Below, one piece after another: positions 24,361-33,743 of a DNA stretch of 64,000 nt (its first letter is position 1; each line of letters begins with the position of its first letter). A model generated the notes under the pieces. The model saw only the letters and a list, made by a program, of their open reading frames with translations. It ran no database searches and was not told the DNA's origin. Location of the stretch: assembly GCF_008704495.1 (NCBI RefSeq), contig NZ_CP023699.1:744001-808000 (forward strand), in the 5' to 3' direction. This stretch comes from Streptomyces kanamyceticus (GTDB lineage Bacteria; Actinomycetota; Actinomycetes; Streptomycetales; Streptomycetaceae). A program made the position numbers and the translations under genes.

Positions 24361-26763
24361 ATGCACAGCCGCCCCCACGACCCGTTCGTCCGTGTCCGGG
24401 GTGCCCGCGAGCACAACCTCCAGGGCGTCGACGTGGACATTCCGCGCGACGTGCTCGCGGTCTTCACGGGCGTCTCCGGCTCCGGCAAGTCCTCGCTCGC
24501 CTTCGGGACGATCTACGCCGAGGCCCAGCGGCGCTACTTCGAATCCGTCGCGCCGTACGCCCGCAGGCTCATCCACCAGGTGGGTGCCCCGAAGGTCGGC
24601 GAGATCACCGGGCTGCCGCCCGCGGTCTCGCTCCAGCAGCGCCGCTCCGCGCCGACGTCCCGTTCGTCCGTCGGCACGGTCACCACTCTCTCGAATTCGC
24701 TGCGGATGCTGTTCTCACGTGCGGGCACCTACCCCGAGGGCGCCGAGCGGCTCGATTCGGACGCGTTCTCGCCGAACACGGCCGCCGGTGCGTGCCCCGA
24801 GTGCCACGGCCTCGGCCGCGTGCACCGCACCACCGAGGAACTGCTCGTCCCCGACCCCTCGCTCTCCATCCGCGAGGGCGCCGTCGCGGCCTGGCCCGGC
24901 GCCTGGCAGGGCAAGAACCTCCGCGACGTCCTGGACACGCTCGGCCACGACGTGGACCGTCCCTGGCGCGAGCTGCCGCCCGAGGACCGGGAGTGGATCC
25001 TGTTCACGGACGAGCAACCGGTGGTGACCGTGCACCCGGTGCGCGACGCGGGCCGCATCCAACGCCCTTACCAGGGCACGTACATGAGCGCCCGCCGCTA
25101 TGTGATGAAGACCTTCTCGGACTCCAAGAGCCAGACGCTGCGCGCGAAGGCCGAACGGTTCCTGACGAGCGCGCCGTGTCCGGCGTGCGGCGGGAGCAGG
25201 CTGCGCCCCGAGGCGATGGCGGTCACCTTCGCGGGCCGTACGATCGCGGAGCTCGCGGCGCTGCCGCTGTCCGAGCTGGCCGACGCCCTCGCGGGGGCGG
25301 CGGATTCGTCGGAGACCGCGCGCGTCCTGACCGGGGACCTGCTGGCCAGGATCGCGACGGTCACCGAGCTCGGCCTCGGCTATCTGAGCCCGGACCGCGC
25401 GACGCCCACCCTCTCGGCGGGCGAACTGCAGCGCCTTCGCCTGGCGACGCAGCTCCGCTCGGGCCTGTTCGGCGTGGTGTACGTCCTTGACGAACCGTCA
25501 GCCGGACTCCATCCCGCCGACACTGAAGCCCTGTTGACGGTTCTCGACCGCCTGAAGGACGCGGGCAACTCCGTCTTCGTCGTGGAGCACCACCTCGATG
25601 TCGTACGCCACGCGGACTGGCTCGTCGACGTGGGGCCGCAGGCGGGCGAGCACGGCGGCAAGGTGCTGCACAGCGGCCCGGTGGCGGAGCTCGCGGGGGT
25701 CGACGCGTCGGCGACGGCCCGCTTCCTCTTCAACGACGAGCCGCCCGCGGACCGTCAAGTGCGCACTCCGCAGGGCTGGTTGAAGCTCGGCCCGGTGAGC
25801 CGTCACAATCTGCGCGAGGTGACGGCCGAGGTCCCGCTCGGCGCCTTCACCGCGGTGACCGGCGTCTCGGGGTCCGGCAAGTCCACGCTCGTCGGTGAGA
25901 TCACCGAGGAGCTCGCGGGGGTGGGCCGTCTGGTCTGCGTGGACCAGAAGCCGATCGGCCGCACGCCGCGCTCCAACCTGGCCACGTACACCGGCCTCTT
26001 CGACGTCGTACGCAAGGTCTTCGCGGCGACCGGCACGGCGAAGGAGCGCGGCTACGGAGTGGGCCGGTTCTCCTTCAACGTGGCGGGCGGGCGCTGCGAG
26101 ACCTGCCAGGGCGAGGGCTTCGTCAGCGTCGAACTGCTCTTCCTGCCCAGTACGTACGCGCCCTGCCCGGACTGTGCGGGCGCCCGCTACAACCCCGAGA
26201 CGCTCGAAGTGACCTACCACGGGCGGAACATCGCGCAGGTGCTCGACCTCACGGTGGAGGCGGCAGCGGACTTCTTCGCGGACACCGACACCCCGGCCGT
26301 CGTACGCAGCCTGCGCACGCTGCTCGACGTGGGCCTCGGCTATCTGCGGCTCGGCCAGCCCGCCACCGAACTCTCCGGCGGCGAGGCCCAGCGCATCAAA
26401 CTGGCCAGCGAGTTGCAGCGGGTGCGCCGCGGTCACACCCTCTACCTCCTGGACGAGCCGACGACGGGCCTGCACCCCGCCGACGTCGAGGTCCTCACCC
26501 ACCGTCTGCACGAGCTGGTCGACGCGGGGAACTCCGTGGTGGTCGTGGAGCACGACATGGCGGTGGTGGCCGGTGCCGACTGGGTGATCGACCTGGGCCC
26601 CGGCGGCGGCGACCGCGGTGGACTGATCGTGGCGGCGGGCACCCCGGCGCAGGTGGCGCGCGCCGAGGGCAGCAGGACCGCCCCGTACCTGGCGAGGGCG
26701 CGCGGCGGCACCCGACCGCATCGGGCACAGGATGTCGGGTCCTCCGGGGTGCCCACTGCCTAG
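24361..26763 (+). CDS. UvrA-like ABC ATPase, class II (DrrC type)
   Basis: Two-ABC-domain DNA-binding ATPase of 800 aa. It has two Walker A motifs (VSGSGKSSL near residue 40 and VSGSGKSTL near 505), signatures LSAGELQR and LSGGEAQR, and zinc-binding pairs CPECHG, CPACGG, CETCQG and CPDCAG. It is about 150 residues shorter than housekeeping UvrA, consistent with loss of the UvrB-binding part as in UvrA2/DrrC paralogues. DrrC gives resistance to a DNA-intercalating drug; here the substrate is unknown. GGAG lies 5 nt before the ATG. It follows hmo in the same direction after 171 bp, so cluster membership is uncertain. A separate lineage-wide role in tolerance to DNA-binding compounds is equally possible. 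Confidence 0.93.
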   Translation: MHSRPHDPFVRVRGAREHNLQGVDVDIPRDVLAVFTGVSGSGKSSLAFGTIYAEAQRRYFESVAPYARRLIHQVGAPKVGEITGLPPAVSLQQRRSAPTSRSSVGTVTTLSNSLRMLFSRAGTYPEGAERLDSDAFSPNTAAGACPECHGLGRVHRTTEELLVPDPSLSIREGAVAAWPGAWQGKNLRDVLDTLGHDVDRPWRELPPEDREWILFTDEQPVVTVHPVRDAGRIQRPYQGTYMSARRYVMKTFSDSKSQTLRAKAERFLTSAPCPACGGSRLRPEAMAVTFAGRTIAELAALPLSELADALAGAADSSETARVLTGDLLARIATVTELGLGYLSPDRATPTLSAGELQRLRLATQLRSGLFGVVYVLDEPSAGLHPADTEALLTVLDRLKDAGNSVFVVEHHLDVVRHADWLVDVGPQAGEHGGKVLHSGPVAELAGVDASATARFLFNDEPPADRQVRTPQGWLKLGPVSRHNLREVTAEVPLGAFTAVTGVSGSGKSTLVGEITEELAGVGRLVCVDQKPIGRTPRSNLATYTGLFDVVRKVFAATGTAKERGYGVGRFSFNVAGGRCETCQGEGFVSVELLFLPSTYAPCPDCAGARYNPETLEVTYHGRNIAQVLDLTVEAAADFFADTDTPAVVRSLRTLLDVGLGYLRLGQPATELSGGEAQRIKLASELQRVRRGHTLYLLDEPTTGLHPADVEVLTHRLHELVDAGNSVVVVEHDMAVVAGADWVIDLGPGGGDRGGLIVAAGTPAQVARAEGSRTAPYLARARGGTRPHRAQDVGSSGVPTA

Positions 26764-26796
26764 CGTGGTGATCACGAACAAGGAAGGAGGCCGGGC

Positions 26797-27675
26797 GTGC
26801 TGGAGCGGCTCAACCAGGTCATGGAGCACATCGAGCGGCAGCTGACGGAGGTGATCGAGGTGGCGGTGCTCGCGCGCACCGCGGCCACCTCGGAGTACCA
26901 CCTGCGCCGGATGTTCTCCGCGCTCGCGGGGATGCCGCTGTCGGAGTACATCCGGCGCAGGCGGCTCACCGTCGCCGGTGCCGAGGTGCTCGCGGGCCGG
27001 GAGTCGCTGTTGGACATCGCCGTGCGCTACGGATACGGCTCGGGCGAGGCGTTCGCCCGCGCGTTCCGTGCCGTGCACGGCGTCGGTCCCGGCGAGGCGA
27101 GGCGCGGCGGCGCCGCGCTCGTCTCCCAGCCCCGGCTGTCCTTCCGCCTCACCGTCGAAGGGAGCAGCAGCATGCGCTATCGCGTCGTGGACAAGCCGGA
27201 CTTCACCGTGGTCGGGCCGAAGGCCCGGGTACCCCTGGTGCACGTGGGTCCGAACCAGGCGATCATCGATTTCGTGCGCGGGATCGCGCCGGGGACCATG
27301 GAGTCCCTGGCGAAGCTGTCGGACCAGGAGCCGCACGGCACCGTCGCGGTCTGCGACGACCTGGACCCCGGCCGCGCCGAGGGCACCGAACTCGACTACT
27401 ACCAAGGGGTGATCACCGCCGCACCGGGACCCGAGTCCCTCCCCGACGGCAGCACCGCCCTCGCCGTGCCCGCGGGCACCTGGGCGGTCTTCACCACGTC
27501 GGGTCCGGCACCGGAGGCCATCCAGTACCTGTGGCGGGACGTGTTCACGGAGTGGTTCCCCGCCAACCCGTACCGCACCCGTCCCGGACCGGAGATCCTG
27601 CGCACCCGGATGTCCCCCGACCGGAACGAGGCCGAGGCCGAGCTGTGGCTGCCGGTGGAGCGCGAACAGGGCTGA
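26797..27675 (+). CDS. AraC-family regulator with GyrI-like effector domain
   Basis: Transcription factor of 292 aa. The N-terminal AraC double helix-turn-helix (residues 5-105; LARTAATSEYHLRRMFSALAGMPLSEYIRRRR and AVRYGYGSGEAFARAFRAVHG) is joined to a C-terminal GyrI-like/SOUL-type ligand domain (about 126-290). This is the Rob/BmrR-like layout used to sense small drugs. It starts with GTG and has AAGGAGG 8 nt upstream. It lies 33 bp after the UvrA-like gene and may be co-transcribed, which would fit a drug-response pair. It converges with the acyl-CoA synthetase across a long perfect palindrome. Confidence 0.94.
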   Translation: MLERLNQVMEHIERQLTEVIEVAVLARTAATSEYHLRRMFSALAGMPLSEYIRRRRLTVAGAEVLAGRESLLDIAVRYGYGSGEAFARAFRAVHGVGPGEARRGGAALVSQPRLSFRLTVEGSSSMRYRVVDKPDFTVVGPKARVPLVHVGPNQAIIDFVRGIAPGTMESLAKLSDQEPHGTVAVCDDLDPGRAEGTELDYYQGVITAAPGPESLPDGSTALAVPAGTWAVFTTSGPAPEAIQYLWRDVFTEWFPANPYRTRPGPEILRTRMSPDRNEAEAELWLPVEREQG

Positions 27676-27681
27676 CCGGCT

Positions 27682-27727
27682 GCGACGCCTACCGGGGCGG
27701 GCGCTCACCCGCCCCGGTAGGCGTCGC
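27682..27727. terminator. Bidirectional terminator between araC-type gene and acyl-CoA synthetase
   Basis: Perfect 20-bp inverted repeat (arms 27682-27701 and 27708-27727) with a 6-nt loop. The stop codon of the minus-strand synthetase (27705-27707) is in the loop and its last six codons are in one arm. It can serve both convergent genes. Confidence 0.9.
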
Positions 27728-29219
27728 GAAGGCGGGACTTGGCCAGCTTGCCGGTGGGGGTGCGCGGCAGGCGTTCGGTGAAGTCGACGCTGCGCGGCGC
27801 CTTGTAGTGCGCGATGCGTTCGCGCGCGAAGTCGATGAGGGCGCGCTCCAGTTCGGGTCCGGGGACGATCCCGCGCTCGACCTGGACGACCGCCTTGACC
27901 GACTCCCCCATCTCGGCGTCGGGCACGCCGACGACGGCCACGTCGGCGACGGCCGGGTGCAGCACGAGCACGTCCTCCGCCTCCTGCGGATAGACGTTCA
28001 CACCACCCGAGATAATCATGAACGCCTTGCGGTCGGTGAGGAAGAGGTAGCCGTCCTCGTCGACGTGGCCGATGTCTCCGGTGGTGGTCCAGTTGGGGTG
28101 TTCGGGGTGCTGCGCCTCGCGGGTGCGGTCGGTGTCGTTGTGGTACCGGAAGGCCACGTCGTCGCGTTCGAAGTAGACGGTCCCCGTCTCCCCCGCGGCC
28201 AGCACCCGCCCCGACTCGTCACAGATCCGCAGCACCCCGATGACCCCGTCCCGGCCCACCGAGCCCGGCTTGCGCAACCACTCGTCGGGGGCGATGAAGG
28301 TGATGCCGTTGCCCTCCGTCGACGAGTAGTACTCATACAGGACGGGCCCCCACCACTCCATCATCCGGCGCTTGACCTCGACGGGGCAGGGCGCGGCGGC
28401 GTGGATGGCGACCTTCATCGACGACACGTCGTACCGCTCGCGCACCTCGGCGGGGAGCTTCAGCATGCGGACGAACATGGTCGGCACCCACTGACTGTGC
28501 GTCACCCGGTGGCGCTGGACGGCCGCGAGGGCGCCCTCCGCGTCGAAGGCGTCCATCAGGACGACCGTGCCGCCGGTCGCGGTGACCACGCCGCAGAAAC
28601 GCAGCGGCGCCGCGTGGTAGACCGGGGCGGGACAGAGGTAGACGCTGTCCTCGTCGAAGCCGTACGCCGCCTGGAAGATGAGGGTGTACGCCGTGGGCTG
28701 TTCGCGCACGTCCCCCTCGGGGAGGGCGGGTTCGACCCCTTTGGGCCGCCCGGTCGTACCGGACGAGTAGAGCATGTCGGTGCCGAGCGGCTGGCGGGCG
28801 GGCGGCACGGTGGACGCCGCGTCCAGGGCCTTGTCGTACGTACCGTCGTCGAGCCCGAGCACCAGCGGCGGGCCGCCCGCCAACTCGATGACGGCCGCGC
28901 CGAGTTCGGCGAGCGAACCGGAGACGACGAGTGCGGCCGCACCGCAGTCGCGCACGATGTAGGCGGCCTCGTCCGCGCTCAAGTGGTGGTTGACCGCGGT
29001 GAGATAGAGACCGGACCGCATGACGGCCCAGTAGACCTCAAGAGCGCGCGGGTCGTTGTCGCAGAGCAGGGCGAGGTGGTCGCCCCTACGCAAGCCTGCG
29101 GCCCGCAGATGATCCGCGAGCCGCAGGGAACGTTCTTCGAGTTGTCCGTAGGTGAGGGTCCGAGTGCCGTCGGCGCTGACGACGGCCGTTCTGGCGGGGT
29201 CGTACGCTCCCGGATACAT
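27705..29219 (-). CDS. AMP-forming acyl-CoA synthetase
   Basis: ANL-superfamily ligase of 504 aa that activates a carboxylic acid as acyl-AMP and then acyl-CoA. The P-loop is [16 protein letters not shown]5-like YYSSTEGN, the TTGDIGHVDEDGY hinge region, DRKAFMIISGGVNVYP and the catalytic Lys in PTGKLAKSRLRD follow. The ATG at 29219 is chosen because the upstream in-frame part translates the dispersed repeat at 29233-29284, which is not protein-like. Alone between a terminator and the sdh operon. Substrate (medium or long-chain fatty acid, or an aromatic acid) cannot be told. Supply of an acyl starter to the NRPS is conceivable but unsupported. Confidence 0.92.
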   Translation of the reverse strand: MYPGAYDPARTAVVSADGTRTLTYGQLEERSLRLADHLRAAGLRRGDHLALLCDNDPRALEVYWAVMRSGLYLTAVNHHLSADEAAYIVRDCGAAALVVSGSLAELGAAVIELAGGPPLVLGLDDGTYDKALDAASTVPPARQPLGTDMLYSSGTTGRPKGVEPALPEGDVREQPTAYTLIFQAAYGFDEDSVYLCPAPVYHAAPLRFCGVVTATGGTVVLMDAFDAEGALAAVQRHRVTHSQWVPTMFVRMLKLPAEVRERYDVSSMKVAIHAAAPCPVEVKRRMMEWWGPVLYEYYSSTEGNGITFIAPDEWLRKPGSVGRDGVIGVLRICDESGRVLAAGETGTVYFERDDVAFRYHNDTDRTREAQHPEHPNWTTTGDIGHVDEDGYLFLTDRKAFMIISGGVNVYPQEAEDVLVLHPAVADVAVVGVPDAEMGESVKAVVQVERGIVPGPELERALIDFARERIAHYKAPRSVDFTERLPRTPTGKLAKSRLRDAYRGG

Positions 29220-29232
29220 CCCGTGAAGGTAA

Positions 29233-29284
29233 CGCCCCGTCAGGGGCGCGGGGAACTGCGCGACAAGCCACGAAGCACCCGCGG
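29233..29284 (+). repeat. Dispersed intergenic repeat, copy 2
   Basis: CGCCCC-GTCA-GGGGCG hairpin, then CGGGGAACTGCGCGACAAGC and CACGAAGCACC. It matches the copy at 24197-24250 almost throughout. It lies between the sdhB stop and the acyl-CoA synthetase start. Confidence 0.87.
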
Positions 29285-29299
29285 GCAACCACGCGGTGG

Positions 29300-30042
29300 C
29301 TACCGACTCACCTTCCGGGTGGCCCGCAACCACTCCTTGTTCATCGCGGCGATGGACGGCAGCGGAATGCCCTTCGGGCAGGCGGTGGCGCACTCACCGG
29401 TCAACGTGCACCCGCCAAAGCCCTCTTCGTCCATCTGCGCCACCATGTCGAGGACACGGGTCTCCCGCTCGGGCGCACCCTGCGGAAGCACGTTCAGATG
29501 GTTGACCTTGGCCGAGGTGAACAGCATCGCCGACCCGTTGGGGCAGGCGGCCACACACGCCCCGCACCCGATGCACTCCGCGTGCTCGAAGGCGGAGTCC
29601 GCGTCCGGCTTGGGCACGGGCGCGGCATGCGCCTCGGGCGCGGCCCCGGTCGGTGCGCTGATGTAGCCGCCGGACTGGATGATGCGGTCGAAGGCGGTGC
29701 GGTCCACCACGAGGTCCTTGACGACCGGGAAGGCCGCCGCGCGCCACGGTTCGACGTCGATCGTGTCGCCGTCCTGGAAGGACCGCATGTGGAGCTGGCA
29801 GGTGGTGGTGCGCTCGGGGCCGTGCGCGTCGCCGTTGATGACGAGCGAGCAGGCGCCGCAGATGCCCTCGCGGCAGTCGTGGTCGAAGGCGACGGGGTCC
29901 TCGCCCTTGAGGATGAGCTCCTCGTTGAGGGTGTCCAGCATCTCCAGGAAGGACATGTCCTGGGAGATCCCGTCCACTTCGTAGGTGGACATGGCGCCGG
30001 AGGCGTCGGTGTTCTTCTGGCGCCAGACGCGCAGGGTGAGCT

Positions 30043-30046
<4 letters not shown>
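29300..30046 (-). CDS. sdhB: Succinate dehydrogenase / fumarate reductase iron-sulfur subunit
   Basis: Electron-transfer subunit of 248 aa on the cytoplasmic face of the membrane. Cluster ligands are clear: [2Fe-2S] in [10 protein letters not shown] and TTTCQ, [4Fe-4S] in [14 protein letters not shown], and the third cluster in [14 protein letters not shown]. The ATG at 30046 overlaps the sdhA stop by 4 bp (ATGA), fixing the start; the frame continues upstream only as a shadow of sdhA. Last gene of the sdhC-sdhA-sdhB operon. The type resembles the actinobacterial/epsilon-type enzymes with a single diheme membrane subunit. Confidence 0.96.
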
Positions 30047-32001
<1,955 letters not shown>

Positions 32002-32004
32002 GGG

Positions 32005-32712
32005 TCAGCTCACCAGTCCGGTCATGACGGCGACGGGTACGGAGACGAAGCCCACGACGAGGACGAGCGCGAGGCCGTTGGCCAGGGGCTTGAGGACGCG
32101 GTCGCGGGCGGCGGTGCCCACGCCCAGGGTCTGTGCGGCGCTCCACAGTCCGTGCCGCACGTGGAGGCCGAGGGCGAGCACGGCGACGATGTAGATGACG
32201 TTGCCGTACCAGGTCGAGAAGGTGTCGATGATGTTCTGGTACGGGTGCAGGTGCTGGTAGTCGCCCGGGTGCACGGTGCCGGTCGTCAGGTCGAGGATGT
32301 GCCAGACGATGAAGAGGGCGAGGATGATGCCGCCCCAGCGCATGGTGCGGGTCGCGAAGCTCGCCTCGGGCTTCTTGTGCACGTACTTGGTGGGGCGCGC
32401 CCTGATGTCGCGGCGGCTCAGCTGGTACGCGGAGGTGGCGTGCGCGACGACCGCGACGACGAGCACCACGCGGACCAGCCAGAGCGTCCACTCGTAGTGC
32501 ATGAAGGGCTCACCGACGGTGCGCAGCCAGTGGGCGTAGTGGTTGATCTCCTCGGGCCCGAAGAAGATCTTCAGGTTTCCGACCATGTGGGCGACCAGGT
32601 AGAGCAGCATGATCAGACCGCTCACCGCCATCACGGTCTTCTTGCCGATGGTGGAGTCCCACAGCGTGCGGGTCATGGACGGCCGTTTGTCCGTCCGCGT
32701 TGCCAGAGCCAT
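32005..32712 (-). CDS. sdhC: Succinate dehydrogenase cytochrome b subunit
   Basis: Membrane anchor of 235 aa with five predicted helices (about 28-50, 72-95, 125-147, 168-190, 210-232). Conserved His residues in YLVAHMVGN, HYEWTLW, VAHATSAYQ and VWHILDLTTG are candidates for binding two hemes and quinone. First gene of the sdh operon, transcribed away from the LysR gene. The pattern corresponds to the S. coelicolor SCO0922-0924 set as I recall it, a second succinate dehydrogenase besides the four-subunit one. The start MALATRTDKRP is preceded by no strong ribosome site, so the inner Met (MTRTLWDS, residue 13) is an alternative. Confidence 0.95.
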   Translation of the reverse strand: MALATRTDKRPSMTRTLWDSTIGKKTVMAVSGLIMLLYLVAHMVGNLKIFFGPEEINHYAHWLRTVGEPFMHYEWTLWLVRVVLVVAVVAHATSAYQLSRRDIRARPTKYVHKKPEASFATRTMRWGGIILALFIVWHILDLTTGTVHPGDYQHLHPYQNIIDTFSTWYGNVIYIVAVLALGLHVRHGLWSAAQTLGVGTAARDRVLKPLANGLALVLVVGFVSVPVAVMTGLVS

Positions 32713-32756
32713 GCCCGCGACGCTACGGCCGAAAGTCCCGATCAGTCCAAGAGATG

Positions 32757-32768
32757 GATCAGCTGATC
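32757..32768. promoter_or_regulatory. Dyad in the sdhC-lysR intergenic region
   Basis: GATCAGCTGATC is a perfect 12-bp palindrome, flanked by ATG and CCAT so that a longer imperfect dyad forms. It sits in the middle of the 95-bp gap between divergent sdhC and the LysR gene, where a LysR-type regulator usually binds. Binding is inferred. Confidence 0.5.
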
Positions 32769-32807
32769 TCCATAGCCACTGCCTATCAACGGACGTATCG
32801 TTCGGAT

Positions 32808-33683
32808 ATGCAATTCCAGCAGCTGCACTATTTCGTCGCGGTCGCCGAGACCAGGCACTTCACCCGGGCCGCCGAAGAGGTCCACGTCTCGCAGCCCTCG
32901 CTCTCCCAGCAGATCCGCGCCCTGGAGAACGAACTCGGCGCGGAGCTGTTCAGCCGGGCCCGCGGCAACATCACGCTGACCGACGCGGGCGAGACGCTGC
33001 TGCCGCTCGCCCGCCGGATCCTCGCCGACGCGGACACCGCCCGCATCGAGGTCCAGGAACTGGCGCAGCTGCGCCGCGGCCGCATCCGCCTCGGGGCGAC
33101 CCCGAGCGTCTGTACGGGTCTGCTGCCCGACGTCCTGCGCGCCTTCCACGACCGCCACCCCGGCATCCAGCTCCTGATCGAGGAGGGCGGCTCCCACGAC
33201 CTCGTCCGCGAACTGGCGCGCGGCGCCCTCGACCTGGCACTCGTCGTGCTGCCGCTGCCCTCGCCTTCGCCCGCCCTGACCACCGTGGAGCTGCTGCGCG
33301 AGGACCTGGTCGTGGTGTCGGCGCCCACGGCCCGCGCCCTCGGCAAGGCCGTGCGCATCGCGGATCTCCAGGGCGAGCGCCTCGTCATGTTCCGGCACGG
33401 CTACGACCTGCGCGAACTCACCGTCGCCGCGTGCCGGGCCGAGGGGTTCGAGCCGGAGTTCGCGGTCGAGGGCGGCGAGATGGACGCGGTGCTCGGCTTC
33501 GTCCGCGCGGGCCTCGGGGTGGCGGTCGTGCCCCGCATGGTCGCGGAACGCGCCGGTTCCGGCCTGCGGGTGACGCCCCTGGCGAAGCCGAGCCTGCACC
33601 GCACGATCGCGCTGGCCCACCGCAGCGACGTGGCGCCGCCGCGGGCTGCACGGGAACTGCAGCGGATGCTGGTGGAGCGCTGA
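32808..33683 (+). CDS. LysR-family transcriptional regulator
   Basis: Regulator of 291 aa. The N-terminal winged helix-turn-helix (residues 1-60, QLHYFVAVAETRHFTRAAEEVHVSQPSLSQQIRALENELG) is very typical; the periplasmic-binding-like co-inducer domain covers about 88-290. The start MQFQQLHYF is chosen because LysR proteins begin here; the frame is open 108 bp upstream through the promoter region. Divergent from the sdh operon with a dyad between them, so control of sdhCAB and of itself is the simplest model. The effector is unknown. Confidence 0.95.
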   Translation: MQFQQLHYFVAVAETRHFTRAAEEVHVSQPSLSQQIRALENELGAELFSRARGNITLTDAGETLLPLARRILADADTARIEVQELAQLRRGRIRLGATPSVCTGLLPDVLRAFHDRHPGIQLLIEEGGSHDLVRELARGALDLALVVLPLPSPSPALTTVELLREDLVVVSAPTARALGKAVRIADLQGERLVMFRHGYDLRELTVAACRAEGFEPEFAVEGGEMDAVLGFVRAGLGVAVVPRMVAERAGSGLRVTPLAKPSLHRTIALAHRSDVAPPRAARELQRMLVER

Positions 33684-33743
33684 GGCTGCCGGTGGCGCGT
33701 GGGCGGCTCTACAGTGGCCCTCCCGGTGGGGGGAGGGGTGCCC

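Noticed and set aside
27705..29219. Acyl-CoA synthetase as the loading enzyme of the NRPS
   Set aside because: It lies beyond the UvrA-like and AraC-type genes and next to sdhB, with no shared operator or operon link; the idea has no sequence support.
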